Shown here: positions 16,044 to 24,574 of the stretch, one piece after another | Numbering within the stretch: the first letter of the stretch is position 1 | How the letters are laid out: each line of letters starts with the position of its first letter | DNA from: JASUTC01 sp964604305 | GTDB taxonomy: Bacteria > Thermotogota > Thermotogae > MWEM01 | Direction of reading: 5' to 3' | DNA length: 64,000 bases | Assembly (NCBI GenBank): GCA_964604305.1 | Contig: CAZRYM010000004.1 | Coordinates: forward strand, 9,952 to 73,951 | Notes under the pieces: generated by a model | Seen by the model: only the letters and a program-made list of their open reading frames with translations | Told to the model about the DNA's origin: nothing | Database searches by the model: none | Made by a program: the position numbers and the translations under genes

Positions 16044-18551
16044 TTAAATCATTCCCATGAGGGAGTTCTGGATGCCTATTTTCGGTTGAATCTCTTCTCC
16101 GATATAAAAATCCAATGTAAGACGAAAATCCAACCAGTATTGTACTCCGATGTCTATCCACATTCCTAAAATTATTGCATAGGGTATTTCTTTTGAAAGG
16201 TCTTGACTCAGTCCAAAATGAAAGACTGGCGATGATAACCTGAATTTCCCTTCCTGTGTGCCTACCGGAGAAATGAAATTCAGTGGATACCAACTTTCAG
16301 CTGTTAAAATGGTTTTTGAGTAAGCGGTTGTTTGGCTTATCATTCCGGTCATAGAGTATGGAAGAGCCAATCCGACAGCCGATTGAGAGAAAAATCCCGA
16401 AGTTCCCAATTGGATTATTTGTTGAAACTGCGGGACGGAAATGGGATTATCCGGATAAACGATGGGCTTAAACGCTTGATGAAGATAAAAGTCCGTGATT
16501 GGTTTCCATGGCAGATCATCACTTGTATGATTAATGCCGAGATTTAAAGCAGGTTCAATGTACGCAGCTCTTTCGTCTTCACGTAAGGCAAAAGGAAATC
16601 GGAAAGAAGCTGACAATTCTTCATACTCGCTTGTTCCATTCCAAGTTAATTGAAAGTCGGGAAAACCTCTGTGAATAAGGGAATAATCCCATACGAAATA
16701 ATCTCCGATTCCACCCAGATATCCATACCAGATCCATTCCTTCATATCATCCCACCCTGCAATGCCTGCAACACCTATTAGTTTATCTTCCAAGGCAAAA
16801 AGAGCAGGGATTCCAAAACGGGGGATGGGTAAGAGAGTTTGTTGATAATCCCAATTTTTAAGAAGGCTATCATAAACAGGGTCTTCATCAAGATTTAGTT
16901 CAACATATTCTATCCGTTGCTGTTCGATAGTTAATGGTTCTTCAGCCGAAGAAAGCAGCCGATTAAAAACAAACCCTTTACCGGAGTAGCTTCTGAAATA
17001 ATAATCTCCATTAAAAAAAACCGGTTTATATGCACCAAATTCGGAATCGGTAAGTTTTGTACAACTGGATTTCAATTCATCGAAGAAGTAAATGTTGTAT
17101 TCGCCCTCTTTGTCACTGGCGTACAAAACTCCATCAGAGTAGAGAAATGGATCTATTTCGTTTTCAGGTGTCCGCATTACAACGGATAATTTATCAGTTT
17201 CTAAATCCAACTCGTAAAGATCAGCATTTCCGTTATATGTAATAGACATGATCATACGTCCATCGTAGCTACTCATGTTGTTGATATAGAAATCCGAATT
17301 GGGAGACAGGTAATAAGCAATCTTTTCAGTTATTATATTGTATGTAGCTAATCCTGTACCCCCTTTTTCCAAAAAAGTGTAAATAAGTGTTTCATCATCC
17401 AACCATTCGACAGACTGTGGTCTTTTCACCTCTTCTAAACGCTTAAATGACCCCTTAAAGCCACCTATATATAAGCTGAGGTCATATTGTTCATAACCGT
17501 TGGAATTTGCGTAAATTATGGCAATATTATCAGAAGGTGAAACTGCAAAGTTTGTTGGTATTGGAAGTGTCTTTGAAGATATAGATTCATCATTTCGACG
17601 ATAAAGTTTTGTTTGCGCACCGGGAACTTGAACAAAATAATAAAGATATGAATCGGAAACAGCGCTTAAACCTGAATAATAAATCGATTCCGTAACCTTT
17701 TCATAGATATAGTTTTCTGATATTTTCTCCATAGAGGTTATACTATAAAGCCAGGCCTTCCAAGCTGAAATAAAATCTGAAAAGCCGGAACCACTTATAT
17801 CTTCTATCATTCTGATAAAGTTGAATCTATATTCATTACCGTATTCATTAACCATTTTTGAAACTGCCTGCTCACCGAAGGTTTCTTCCAGATATTTAAC
17901 AAAAAAAGAACCGTAAAGATAGTTAAAACCAATAGGGGTAAAATCGGGAGAAGTCATTCCTCCAGCCAAGCTCAGCCCTCTGAATCCATTATCTTGTATT
18001 TCGGCTTTTAAATAGGAAAGATATCGGCTATCGTTGAGTCTTCCTTTTTCAAAAAGTAATGACTCTGAATAGATTGAAACTCCTTCGTGCAAAAAGGAAG
18101 GTGTAAAAGCAGTATCAAAAAGGACTGATACCGGATGTCCAAACAAACCGAGCAAATCTTTCATCCAGTCCGATTTATTGGCCAGCAAAATGTGTGTCAA
18201 TTCATGTGAAAACACAAAAGGGACCCACCATTTATATGTGTTATTATAATAATCAGATGAACTTCTATTAGTATAAATGATGATTGCATTTGAAAAGATA
18301 TCCGCATAGGCATTTGCAAAATCCACTGTATCTAACAAATAGACCTTCAATCGTTTTTTTAGTGTTATGCCGTAAAAATCAGTTAAGGTTTTGTATATTT
18401 CATCCCCTTGTTGTATTAATTGAACAGCGGCATCATGGACGGATTGCTGATAATAAACGTCAAAATGTTCTGCAGGAAAATGATAATAACTTTGAGAAAT
18501 GGATATAGTGGCAAGTAAAAGAAAAAATAAGATCAATATGAATCTTTTCAT
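16044..18551 (-). CDS. Secreted gluzincin-type metallopeptidase-like protein with TolB-like propeller and C-terminal beta-rich domain
   Basis: 835 residues. A signal peptide (MKRFILILFFLLLATISIS) precedes a peptidase-MA-like domain containing the zinc motif HELTH (about residue 145) and a downstream FLHEG Glu, the HExxH...E arrangement of gluzincins. Residues of about 290-520 show repeated short strands and YxxD/LYxxxL units like a TolB-type beta-propeller. The last 250 residues alternate aromatic and hydrophobic residues, like strands of an outer-membrane barrel, and end abruptly (GIQNSLMGMI). It is probably a cell-surface protease or surface protein. The barrel idea is inference. It has a divergent neighbour, the malic enzyme gene. 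Confidence 0.75.
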   Translation of the reverse strand: MKRFILILFFLLLATISISQSYYHFPAEHFDVYYQQSVHDAAVQLIQQGDEIYKTLTDFYGITLKKRLKVYLLDTVDFANAYADIFSNAIIIYTNRSSSDYYNNTYKWWVPFVFSHELTHILLANKSDWMKDLLGLFGHPVSVLFDTAFTPSFLHEGVSIYSESLLFEKGRLNDSRYLSYLKAEIQDNGFRGLSLAGGMTSPDFTPIGFNYLYGSFFVKYLEETFGEQAVSKMVNEYGNEYRFNFIRMIEDISGSGFSDFISAWKAWLYSITSMEKISENYIYEKVTESIYYSGLSAVSDSYLYYFVQVPGAQTKLYRRNDESISSKTLPIPTNFAVSPSDNIAIIYANSNGYEQYDLSLYIGGFKGSFKRLEEVKRPQSVEWLDDETLIYTFLEKGGTGLATYNIITEKIAYYLSPNSDFYINNMSSYDGRMIMSITYNGNADLYELDLETDKLSVVMRTPENEIDPFLYSDGVLYASDKEGEYNIYFFDELKSSCTKLTDSEFGAYKPVFFNGDYYFRSYSGKGFVFNRLLSSAEEPLTIEQQRIEYVELNLDEDPVYDSLLKNWDYQQTLLPIPRFGIPALFALEDKLIGVAGIAGWDDMKEWIWYGYLGGIGDYFVWDYSLIHRGFPDFQLTWNGTSEYEELSASFRFPFALREDERAAYIEPALNLGINHTSDDLPWKPITDFYLHQAFKPIVYPDNPISVPQFQQIIQLGTSGFFSQSAVGLALPYSMTGMISQTTAYSKTILTAESWYPLNFISPVGTQEGKFRLSSPVFHFGLSQDLSKEIPYAIILGMWIDIGVQYWLDFRLTLDFYIGEEIQPKIGIQNSLMGMI

Positions 18552-18573
18552 AAAAAAACCTCCCTGAAATTCT

Positions 18574-18601
18574 TTGCATTTTGAGAAATTTAATATATAA
18601 T
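18574..18601 (+). promoter_or_regulatory. Promoter of the malic enzyme gene
   Basis: TTGCAT (18574-18579) and TATAAT (18596-18601) with a 16-nt spacer lie in the 76-nt divergent gap between the peptidase gene and the malic enzyme gene. Start of transcription would be near 18608, just ahead of the GAAGGGGATG ribosome binding site. Confidence 0.6.
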
Positions 18602-18627
18602 AAAAAAAACGAAGGGGATGAAAAGAT

Positions 18628-19773
18628 TTGGATATTTACGAAAAGGCTCTTGAACACCATAGAAAATGGCAAGGAAAGATTTCTACTTATGTGAAATCTA
18701 TCGTTCAAAATAAAGAAGATCTTAGTTTAGCTTACACCCCCGGAGTTGCCGCTCCATGCAAAGAAATTGTAAAGAACCCTGACAATATATATGATTATAC
18801 AATAAAAGGCAATACAATTGCCATAGTAAGTGATGGCTCAGCTGTATTGGGATTGGGAAACATTGGTCCACAAGCCGCTATTCCTGTGATGGAGGGTAAA
18901 GCGGTCCTGTTCAAAGCATTTGCTGATTTGAATGCTTTTCCAATTTGCCTAAATACTCAGGACAGTGAAGAGATCATCCAAACTGTGATTAATATTTCCC
19001 CTGTTTTTGGAGGAATAAATTTGGAAGACATTTCTGCACCACGTTGTTTTTATATTGAAAAGAGGTTAAAGGAATTGTTGAGTATACCTGTTTTTCACGA
19101 TGATCAACATGGAACTGCGGTAGTGGTACTGGCAGGAATCATTAATGCATTAAAGTTGGTGAAAAAATCGATCATGCAATGTAAGGTTGTGATCAATGGA
19201 GCAGGAGCTGCTGGAATTGCAATTGCTAAATTACTCAGCAGTTATGGTTTTATTGAGATCGTTTTATGTGATAAAAAAGGTGCTATTTACCAAGGTGCAG
19301 ACTGGCTAAATGATGAACAGGAATACATGGCAAAAGAAACCAATCCCTATAAGGAAAAAGGAGATCTTCGAAAGGTTATTGCAAATTCTGATATATTTAT
19401 CGGTGTATCTGCTCCTGATGTGGTTGATGGAGATATGATTAAAAGTATGAACAAAGATTCCATCGTTTTTGCTATGGCGAATCCAAAACCTGAGATATCT
19501 CCAGAACTTGCTAAAGCCGCCGGTGCAAAAATAGTTGGGACAGGAAGATCTGATTATCCAAATCAAGTTAATAACGTACTGGCCTTTCCCGGTATTATGA
19601 AAGCTGCTGTAAAAATGAAGAAACAGATTACTGATGATGTTAAAACAAAAGCTGCTGAAGCATTGGCATCATTTATTCATGAGGATCAGCTATCTTGCGA
19701 AAAAATACTTCCTTATCCTTTTGAAAAGGGTATAGCTGAATATATTGCCAAAGCGATTGAAGGGGATTTTTGA
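18628..19773 (+). CDS. NAD(P)-dependent malic enzyme (oxaloacetate-decarboxylating)
   Basis: 381 residues, the short bacterial/archaeal malic enzyme size. It converts malate to pyruvate and CO2 in the cytosol. The conserved blocks are AYTPGVAAPC, VSDGSAVLGLGNIGPQAAIPVMEGKA, the metal-binding FHDDQHGTAVV and the Rossmann loop INGAGAAGIAIAKLL. The start is a TTG at 18628 following GAAGGGGATG; the opening DIYEKALEHHR is typical. A short gap and GGAGG link it to the PfkB gene downstream, so it may head a three-gene run of carbon metabolism genes. Confidence 0.95.
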   Translation: MDIYEKALEHHRKWQGKISTYVKSIVQNKEDLSLAYTPGVAAPCKEIVKNPDNIYDYTIKGNTIAIVSDGSAVLGLGNIGPQAAIPVMEGKAVLFKAFADLNAFPICLNTQDSEEIIQTVINISPVFGGINLEDISAPRCFYIEKRLKELLSIPVFHDDQHGTAVVVLAGIINALKLVKKSIMQCKVVINGAGAAGIAIAKLLSSYGFIEIVLCDKKGAIYQGADWLNDEQEYMAKETNPYKEKGDLRKVIANSDIFIGVSAPDVVDGDMIKSMNKDSIVFAMANPKPEISPELAKAAGAKIVGTGRSDYPNQVNNVLAFPGIMKAAVKMKKQITDDVKTKAAEALASFIHEDQLSCEKILPYPFEKGIAEYIAKAIEGDF

Positions 19774-19800
19774 CTCTTGTGAATAAAATGGAGGTTAAAG

Positions 19801-20724
19801 ATGAAAAAGGTTGTTTTACTTGGAGAAGCCTTAATAGATTTTCTTTCAGATGATTATTCAGAGCATCTTTCAGATGTGGAAGGTTTTAAAAGGCATGCAG
19901 GCGGATCACCTGCAAATATCACCGCGAATCTTCTGAATCTCGGTGAAGATGCCATCCTCATAACGAGAATAGGCAAGGATCCCTTTGGTGATTATCTCAC
20001 TCATACCTTCCAGGAAAAGGGAATTGATACCAGCTATGTACAAGTCGATGAGGAGAGAAACACCTCTTTAGTTTTTGTTGCCAAATCAAAAGGTAATCCT
20101 AAATTTTTACCAGTAAGATCTGCTGATTATTATATTGAAAAACCAAATAACATAAAAGAAGTGCTTAAAGAAACAGGCTTTTTTCACATCAGCTCATGGA
20201 GTATATCTCATAATCCCTCCCGTAAAACTGTTTTTAGTATCATAGATGATATTGCGGATACAAAGATAAAATTATGTTTTGATCCGAATTATCGGAAGAT
20301 ATTATGGGAAAGAGAGGATGATCCCATGATAACCATTTCAAAGGTTCTAAAAAACACATATCTTTGTAAACCTTCAGATGATGATGCCTTTCATATTTTT
20401 GGGAAAATGGACAGTGAAACATATGTAAAAGAATTTCATAAATTAGGAGCACAAAATGTCATCCTTACCATGGGAAAAGATGGCGCACTTGTTTCAGATG
20501 GTAAAAAAATGGTTCATCAGGAAACTGTTAGTCGAGTCGTTGTGGAAACAACAGGTGCAGGTGACGGTTTTTGGTCAGGAGTCTATTGTGCATTTATTAA
20601 TAATCAAGACATCTTTACAGCTGCAAGGTGGGGTAGTGCGGTAGCAGCTTTCAGACTTAGAACGGTCGGATCAGATCTCCCTTTACCTTCGATGGCAGTT
20701 ATCAGATCCGAGTTTTTGATGTGA
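19801..20724 (+). CDS. PfkB-family sugar kinase, probably fructokinase
   Basis: 307 residues. The ribokinase-family N-terminal signature HAGGSPANITANLLNLGEDAILITRIGKDPFG and the C-terminal ATP/anion-hole motif TTGAGDGFWSGV, with its catalytic Asp, are both present. These enzymes phosphorylate fructose, 2-keto-3-deoxygluconate or similar sugars. The neighbour, a sucrose-phosphate-synthase-like glycosyltransferase, favours fructokinase, since fructose 6-phosphate is that enzyme's acceptor. The gene has a GGAGG ribosome binding site 27 nt after the malic enzyme stop codon. Confidence 0.85.
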   Translation: MKKVVLLGEALIDFLSDDYSEHLSDVEGFKRHAGGSPANITANLLNLGEDAILITRIGKDPFGDYLTHTFQEKGIDTSYVQVDEERNTSLVFVAKSKGNPKFLPVRSADYYIEKPNNIKEVLKETGFFHISSWSISHNPSRKTVFSIIDDIADTKIKLCFDPNYRKILWEREDDPMITISKVLKNTYLCKPSDDDAFHIFGKMDSETYVKEFHKLGAQNVILTMGKDGALVSDGKKMVHQETVSRVVVETTGAGDGFWSGVYCAFINNQDIFTAARWGSAVAAFRLRTVGSDLPLPSMAVIRSEFLM

Positions 20725-20791
20725 AAATATGAATCTAATAAGCATGAAATAAAAGTAACTACGTTTATGAGCTCGAAAAAGGAGTGAAAAG

Positions 20792-22192
20792 ATGAGAATA
20801 GCTTTTTTAAACCCGCAAGGTAATTTTGATTCCAAAGATAGTTACTGGACAGAACATCCTGATTTTGGAGGTCAACTTGTATATGTCAAAGAATTGGCTT
20901 CAGCAATGGCAGAGACAGGAATTCAAACAGATATTATAACTAGAAAAATTATTGATTCAAAATGGCCTGAATTTCAATCTGAGACAGATGTATATGAAAA
21001 TATTAAGGATTTAAGAATAATACGTATTCCCTGTGGCCCTGAGACCTTTTTGAGAAAGGAAGATTTATGGCCTTATCTTGATGAATGGTCTAAGAACATT
21101 GTCGAATTTTACAAAAGAGAAGATGAATATCCTGATTTTTTTACCGGACATTATGGCGATGGTGGTATTGCCTGTGCTATGATTTCTGATATAAAGAAGA
21201 TTCCTTATTCTTTTACAGCACATTCACTGGGTGCTTTAAAAATGGATAAGCTTGGTATAAACAAGGAAAATATCAACGATTTTGAACGTATATTCCATTT
21301 CAGCAAGCGGTTAGCAGCTGAAAGAATTTCTATGAAATACTCATGTGTCAATTTTGTCAGTACTGAAATGGAAAGATTCGAACAATATGGTCATCCAAAA
21401 TATGAAAGATGGATCAATGTAAAGGATGATTCTCATTTCAAAGTAGTTCCTCCAGGAGTCAACAGAAAGATTTTTAATGAAACACCATCTTTTGAAGATC
21501 AAGCTGCTCAGCAACAGCTAAATGCCTTTAAAAAACCTCTCGTTATTCTCTCTAGTAGAATCGATGCCAAAAAAAATCATTTAGGAGTGATTAAAGCATT
21601 TGCCAACAACAAGGCATTAAGAGAAAAAGCTCATTTGGTGATCGTAGTCAGAGGTGTGGAAGATGTTTATGAAAGCATTGATACACTAAAAGAAAGTGAG
21701 AAGAAGATTGTAAAAGAATGGCTGACTTTTATCAAAGAAAACAGATTAAAGAATCATGTATCTTTTTATAATGCTGAAAATCAACATGATTTAGCAGCTC
21801 TTTACAGGACTGCAAGAGAAAAAGGTTCTTTTTTTTGTAATCCCGCTTTGTATGAACCCTTTGGGTTGACAGTGATAGAAGCGATGTCCTGTGGACTTCC
21901 TGTTGTGGCAACCAGAAATGGTGGGCCCAGTGAAATATTACGAGAAAATGGGTTTAAATATGGTTTTTTATTCGATCCCGAAGAAGTTGATTCAATCATA
22001 GAGGCTTTAAACAAGTGTTTAATGACAAAAAAGGATTACCAAAAATATTCTGAACTTTCTATTTCAAGAGTTCTTGAAAAATATACATGGTCGAAAACTG
22101 CTCAGGAATATTTAAAAGAAATCAAAGCAAAGCTTGTAGATTATAAACCTGGAGTGATAAATCTAACAGCTTTTTATGAAACTTTAAAATAA
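20792..22192 (+). CDS. GT4 glycosyltransferase, sucrose-phosphate synthase-like
   Basis: 466 residues. The N-terminal GT-B domain begins with the sucrose synthase/SPS signature region (NPQGNF..., HPDFGGQLVYVKELA), then TGHYGDGG and FTAHSLGALK. The C-terminal nucleotide-binding domain contains SRIDAKKNHLGVIKAF and the EPFGLTVIEAMSCGLPVVATRNGGP motif with its EX7E pair. Members transfer glucose from a nucleotide sugar to fructose 6-phosphate; mannosylfructose-phosphate and glucosylglycerate synthases are alternatives. No sucrose-phosphate phosphatase is encoded nearby. The gene ends only 7 nt from the convergent tmRNA 3' end. Confidence 0.8.
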   Translation: MRIAFLNPQGNFDSKDSYWTEHPDFGGQLVYVKELASAMAETGIQTDIITRKIIDSKWPEFQSETDVYENIKDLRIIRIPCGPETFLRKEDLWPYLDEWSKNIVEFYKREDEYPDFFTGHYGDGGIACAMISDIKKIPYSFTAHSLGALKMDKLGINKENINDFERIFHFSKRLAAERISMKYSCVNFVSTEMERFEQYGHPKYERWINVKDDSHFKVVPPGVNRKIFNETPSFEDQAAQQQLNAFKKPLVILSSRIDAKKNHLGVIKAFANNKALREKAHLVIVVRGVEDVYESIDTLKESEKKIVKEWLTFIKENRLKNHVSFYNAENQHDLAALYRTAREKGSFFCNPALYEPFGLTVIEAMSCGLPVVATRNGGPSEILRENGFKYGFLFDPEEVDSIIEALNKCLMTKKDYQKYSELSISRVLEKYTWSKTAQEYLKEIKAKLVDYKPGVINLTAFYETLK

Positions 22193-22199
22193 TAAAAAA

Positions 22200-22554
22200 T
22201 GGTGGAGGCGGGGGGAATTGAACCCCCGTCCGAAAGTAGCGTATAGAAGGCATCTACGTGCGTAGCTTTTGTTTTAATTTCGGATCAACCAGGTACAAAA
22301 GCAAACCCCGTTAATCCTATCCGCTAAATTGTCCTTATGCTCATTGCGGAAATGAACATAAGTGAGCTCGAATTATCGTCGCTCTTTCAGTCCGTCTCGA
22401 GCTAAACAGTCTGAAGAACGGTAGCCTTTTTTAGGCTGCTAAAGCAAATTCAGTTTCGTCAATTAATTTGATTGTTCACCCGTTTAACGAGTCTGATGAA
22501 AACTCGGCACGCTTCCTTTTATCCGTCAACTTCCGTCGAACCCTGATCGCCCCC
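22200..22554 (-). ncRNA. ssrA: tmRNA (SsrA)
   Basis: Read on the minus strand, the gene begins GGGGGCGATCAGGGTTCGAC and ends GGTTCAATTCCCCCCGCCTC followed by CACCA. The ends pair as a tRNA-like acceptor stem (GGGGGCG with CGCCTCC) and there is a T-arm with GGTTCAATTCC. The tag reading frame ends at a TAA (22433-22431) after codons for E-F-A-L-A-A, a typical degradation tag end. Reading back in that frame gives 14 codons (ACA at 22475 to GCC at 22434) before an upstream stop, so the tag is at most TIKLIDETEFALAA after the loaded alanine. Together with SmpB it rescues stalled ribosomes. A consensus-like promoter lies at 22588-22616. Confidence 0.95.
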
Positions 22555-22587
22555 CTATAGGGGTTAATTCCTTAGTGTCAGTATATG

Positions 22588-22616
22588 ATTGTATCATAAA
22601 TATCCGCTTTTTTCAA
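22588..22616 (-). promoter_or_regulatory. Promoter of the tmRNA gene
   Basis: On the minus strand TTGAAA (22616-22611) and TACAAT (22593-22588) are separated by exactly 17 nt. Transcription would start near 22581, leaving about 27 nt of leader for processing to the mature 5' end. The -35 box lies immediately beside the stop codon of coaE, so the tmRNA is transcribed independently of the long upstream operon. Confidence 0.75.
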
Positions 22617-22617
22617 A

Positions 22618-23217
22618 TCAAAATTTTGGAATCAATTTCTCGAGTAGATCATCGCAACTTTTATATAAGTCTTTCAAAGTGCCGTTATTCATAATGACGT
22701 AATCTACTTTTTCTTCATTCATCTTTTGTGTTTGTAAAATCTTTTCAATCTCTTTAGGGGGTTTATTATCCCGCTTCATTATACGTTTTATAATATCTTT
22801 TTCAGCAGCTTTTATTAAGACTGTTAAATCAAGATATTTGTTCATGCCCATTTTGAAAAGAATTGCAGCTTCCAAAAAAACTACTTTCACACCCTTTTCA
22901 AATTCCATTGTTATCCATTCTTTTGCTAATTCATTCATCTTAGGATGTAAGATTGCGTTTAAACTATCAAGTTTTTTTTGATCGTTAAACACAATTTCTG
23001 ACAGTTTTTTCCTGTTTATGCGATTTGAGCTATCTAAGATCCTTTTTCCAAAAACTGAGATTAATATTTTTATAATGCTCAAATCATAGAGGACATCGTG
23101 TCCAACTTGATCCATAAAAAGGACCGGATAACCGGTCCTTTCGATGTATTTTGCAGCTTCAGTTTTCCCTGAGCCTATCAGACCGGTTATGCCGACACTT
23201 ATTCTATCCGGTGTCAT
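22618..23217 (-). CDS. coaE: Dephospho-CoA kinase
   Basis: 199 residues from the ATG at 23217, 1 nt after the stop codon of the upstream gene; a longer reading would lie wholly inside that gene. The P-loop GLIGSGKT (residues 12-19) and the CoA-binding region with HP at LHPKMNELAKEW are present. It phosphorylates dephospho-CoA in the last step of CoA synthesis. It is the last gene of the 14-gene minus-strand run; the tmRNA promoter overlaps its end. Confidence 0.93.
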   Translation of the reverse strand: MTPDRISVGITGLIGSGKTEAAKYIERTGYPVLFMDQVGHDVLYDLSIIKILISVFGKRILDSSNRINRKKLSEIVFNDQKKLDSLNAILHPKMNELAKEWITMEFEKGVKVVFLEAAILFKMGMNKYLDLTVLIKAAEKDIIKRIMKRDNKPPKEIEKILQTQKMNEEKVDYVIMNNGTLKDLYKSCDDLLEKLIPKF

Positions 23218-23218
23218 T

Positions 23219-24574
23219 CTATTCGTTTCCGGCAATATCCATTTCGTTGATAAGGACTGACGGAGTATACATACCATGTGACATGACCATTGCCATTTGT
23301 TTATCTGAACCGATTTCTTGGATGTTTTGAAGCATTTTGAGAAGATTTCCTGAGAGTGTGATCTGTTCAACAGGATAGGCCTTTTTGCCATCTTCAATTT
23401 TATAGCCTTCAGCACTCAGAGAGAATTCTCCTGAGACCGGATTGGCTCCCGAATGCATTCCTTGTACTCCGGTAATGTACAAACCTGATTTCATAATTTC
23501 GAAAAGACCTTCAAGGCTAATATCTCCTTCCTTAAAGTCGATATTAACGGGCAGTATCGATTCGGTGCCCTTATAACTTCCTCTAAAAGCATTTCCGGTA
23601 GGCGCTACACCATCTTTAAAAGCGGTCTTCAGACTATGAAGATAGGTTGTCAATACACCCCCTGAAACAATCTCTTTATCCTTTGTCAGTGAACCTTGAG
23701 AATCTGCAGGACAGTTAAAAATACTGTCTTTATAAAATCTTCTATCCATGATGGTTATCTTTTCGGAGAAAATCTTCTCACCGAGTTTGTTTTTTAAAAG
23801 AGAAAAGCCCTTTTGAACGTTTTCAGCAGAAATCATTTGAACAAGAAGCCCAAGGATATTTCCAAGAACATTGTAGTTTAAAATAACCGGGTATTTTCCG
23901 CTTTTAATGCTTTTAGCGTCCAACAAACCAACCGATTTGTCTGCAACTGATAAAGCAAGGGCTTCAATATCTATTTGGTTAGGAGTTGTAGTAAAAGTAA
24001 AATCCATACCGAACTTGTTTTGTTTTCCGTTAGTAGCCATAGCACCAGCATACATACCACCGCCGCCATTTTTATAACCGTATTCTACACCGTTAGAATT
24101 AGCAAAATAGATTTCATTATACATATCCATGTTAAAACAGTATGGAACCATTACAATTCGTTTATCTTTTTCCAGAATCTTTTTTTCCAATAATTGAGTA
24201 TCTTCAATTTTCTGCTTTGGAGAAATTTTATCAAAGGCCATATCGTAGTCTTTCCATATACTTATTTCAGCTCTTGAGGTTCCAATAATTTCCTCATCAT
24301 CCGAATCTATCAGTTCCAAATTTTCAAGTGCATCTGTGACAATCCTCTTTGCTTCATCTTCGTTATAGTCCTCCGTATAACTATAACCGGCCTTTCCGTT
24401 TTGAAGGGCTTTAAAACTGGCACCACCATTTTCTGCATCTTTATAGCTTTGAATTTCTCCTTTGTTGATAGAACATTCGAATTCATGTGAGCTGATATGA
24501 TACAATTCGTAATTTTCTATTCCCTTTTTGTTTGCGTTTTTAAAAACCAATTTCTTGAATTCTTTTATTTTCAT
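23219..24574 (-). CDS. tldE: TldE/PmbA-family protease subunit
   Basis: 451 residues of the TldD/PmbA fold (ENGGASFKALQNGKAGYSYTED near the N-terminus, GAFSL/PVSGEFSLSAEGY near the C-terminus). It lacks the HExxxH zinc motif, as TldE does. TldD and TldE form a heterodimeric metalloprotease that degrades unfolded peptides and matures some RiPPs. The gene overlaps the tldD stop codon by 1 nt and sits next to a radical SAM gene, which raises the chance of a role in peptide modification. Its start codon and the preceding gene's stop share sequence, consistent with tight coupling. Confidence 0.9.
   Translation of the reverse strand: MKIKEFKKLVFKNANKKGIENYELYHISSHEFECSINKGEIQSYKDAENGGASFKALQNGKAGYSYTEDYNEDEAKRIVTDALENLELIDSDDEEIIGTSRAEISIWKDYDMAFDKISPKQKIEDTQLLEKKILEKDKRIVMVPYCFNMDMYNEIYFANSNGVEYGYKNGGGGMYAGAMATNGKQNKFGMDFTFTTTPNQIDIEALALSVADKSVGLLDAKSIKSGKYPVILNYNVLGNILGLLVQMISAENVQKGFSLLKNKLGEKIFSEKITIMDRRFYKDSIFNCPADSQGSLTKDKEIVSGGVLTTYLHSLKTAFKDGVAPTGNAFRGSYKGTESILPVNIDFKEGDISLEGLFEIMKSGLYITGVQGMHSGANPVSGEFSLSAEGYKIEDGKKAYPVEQITLSGNLLKMLQNIQEIGSDKQMAMVMSHGMYTPSVLINEMDIAGNE

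Noticed and set aside
15982..16293. Open frame of 103 codons on the minus strand
   Set aside because: It overlaps the 3' end of the secreted peptidase gene in another frame and shows no family features, so it is a shadow.
23218..23415. Extended N-terminus for dephospho-CoA kinase
   Set aside because: The extra 66 codons overlap tldE completely; CoaE proteins begin just before the P-loop.
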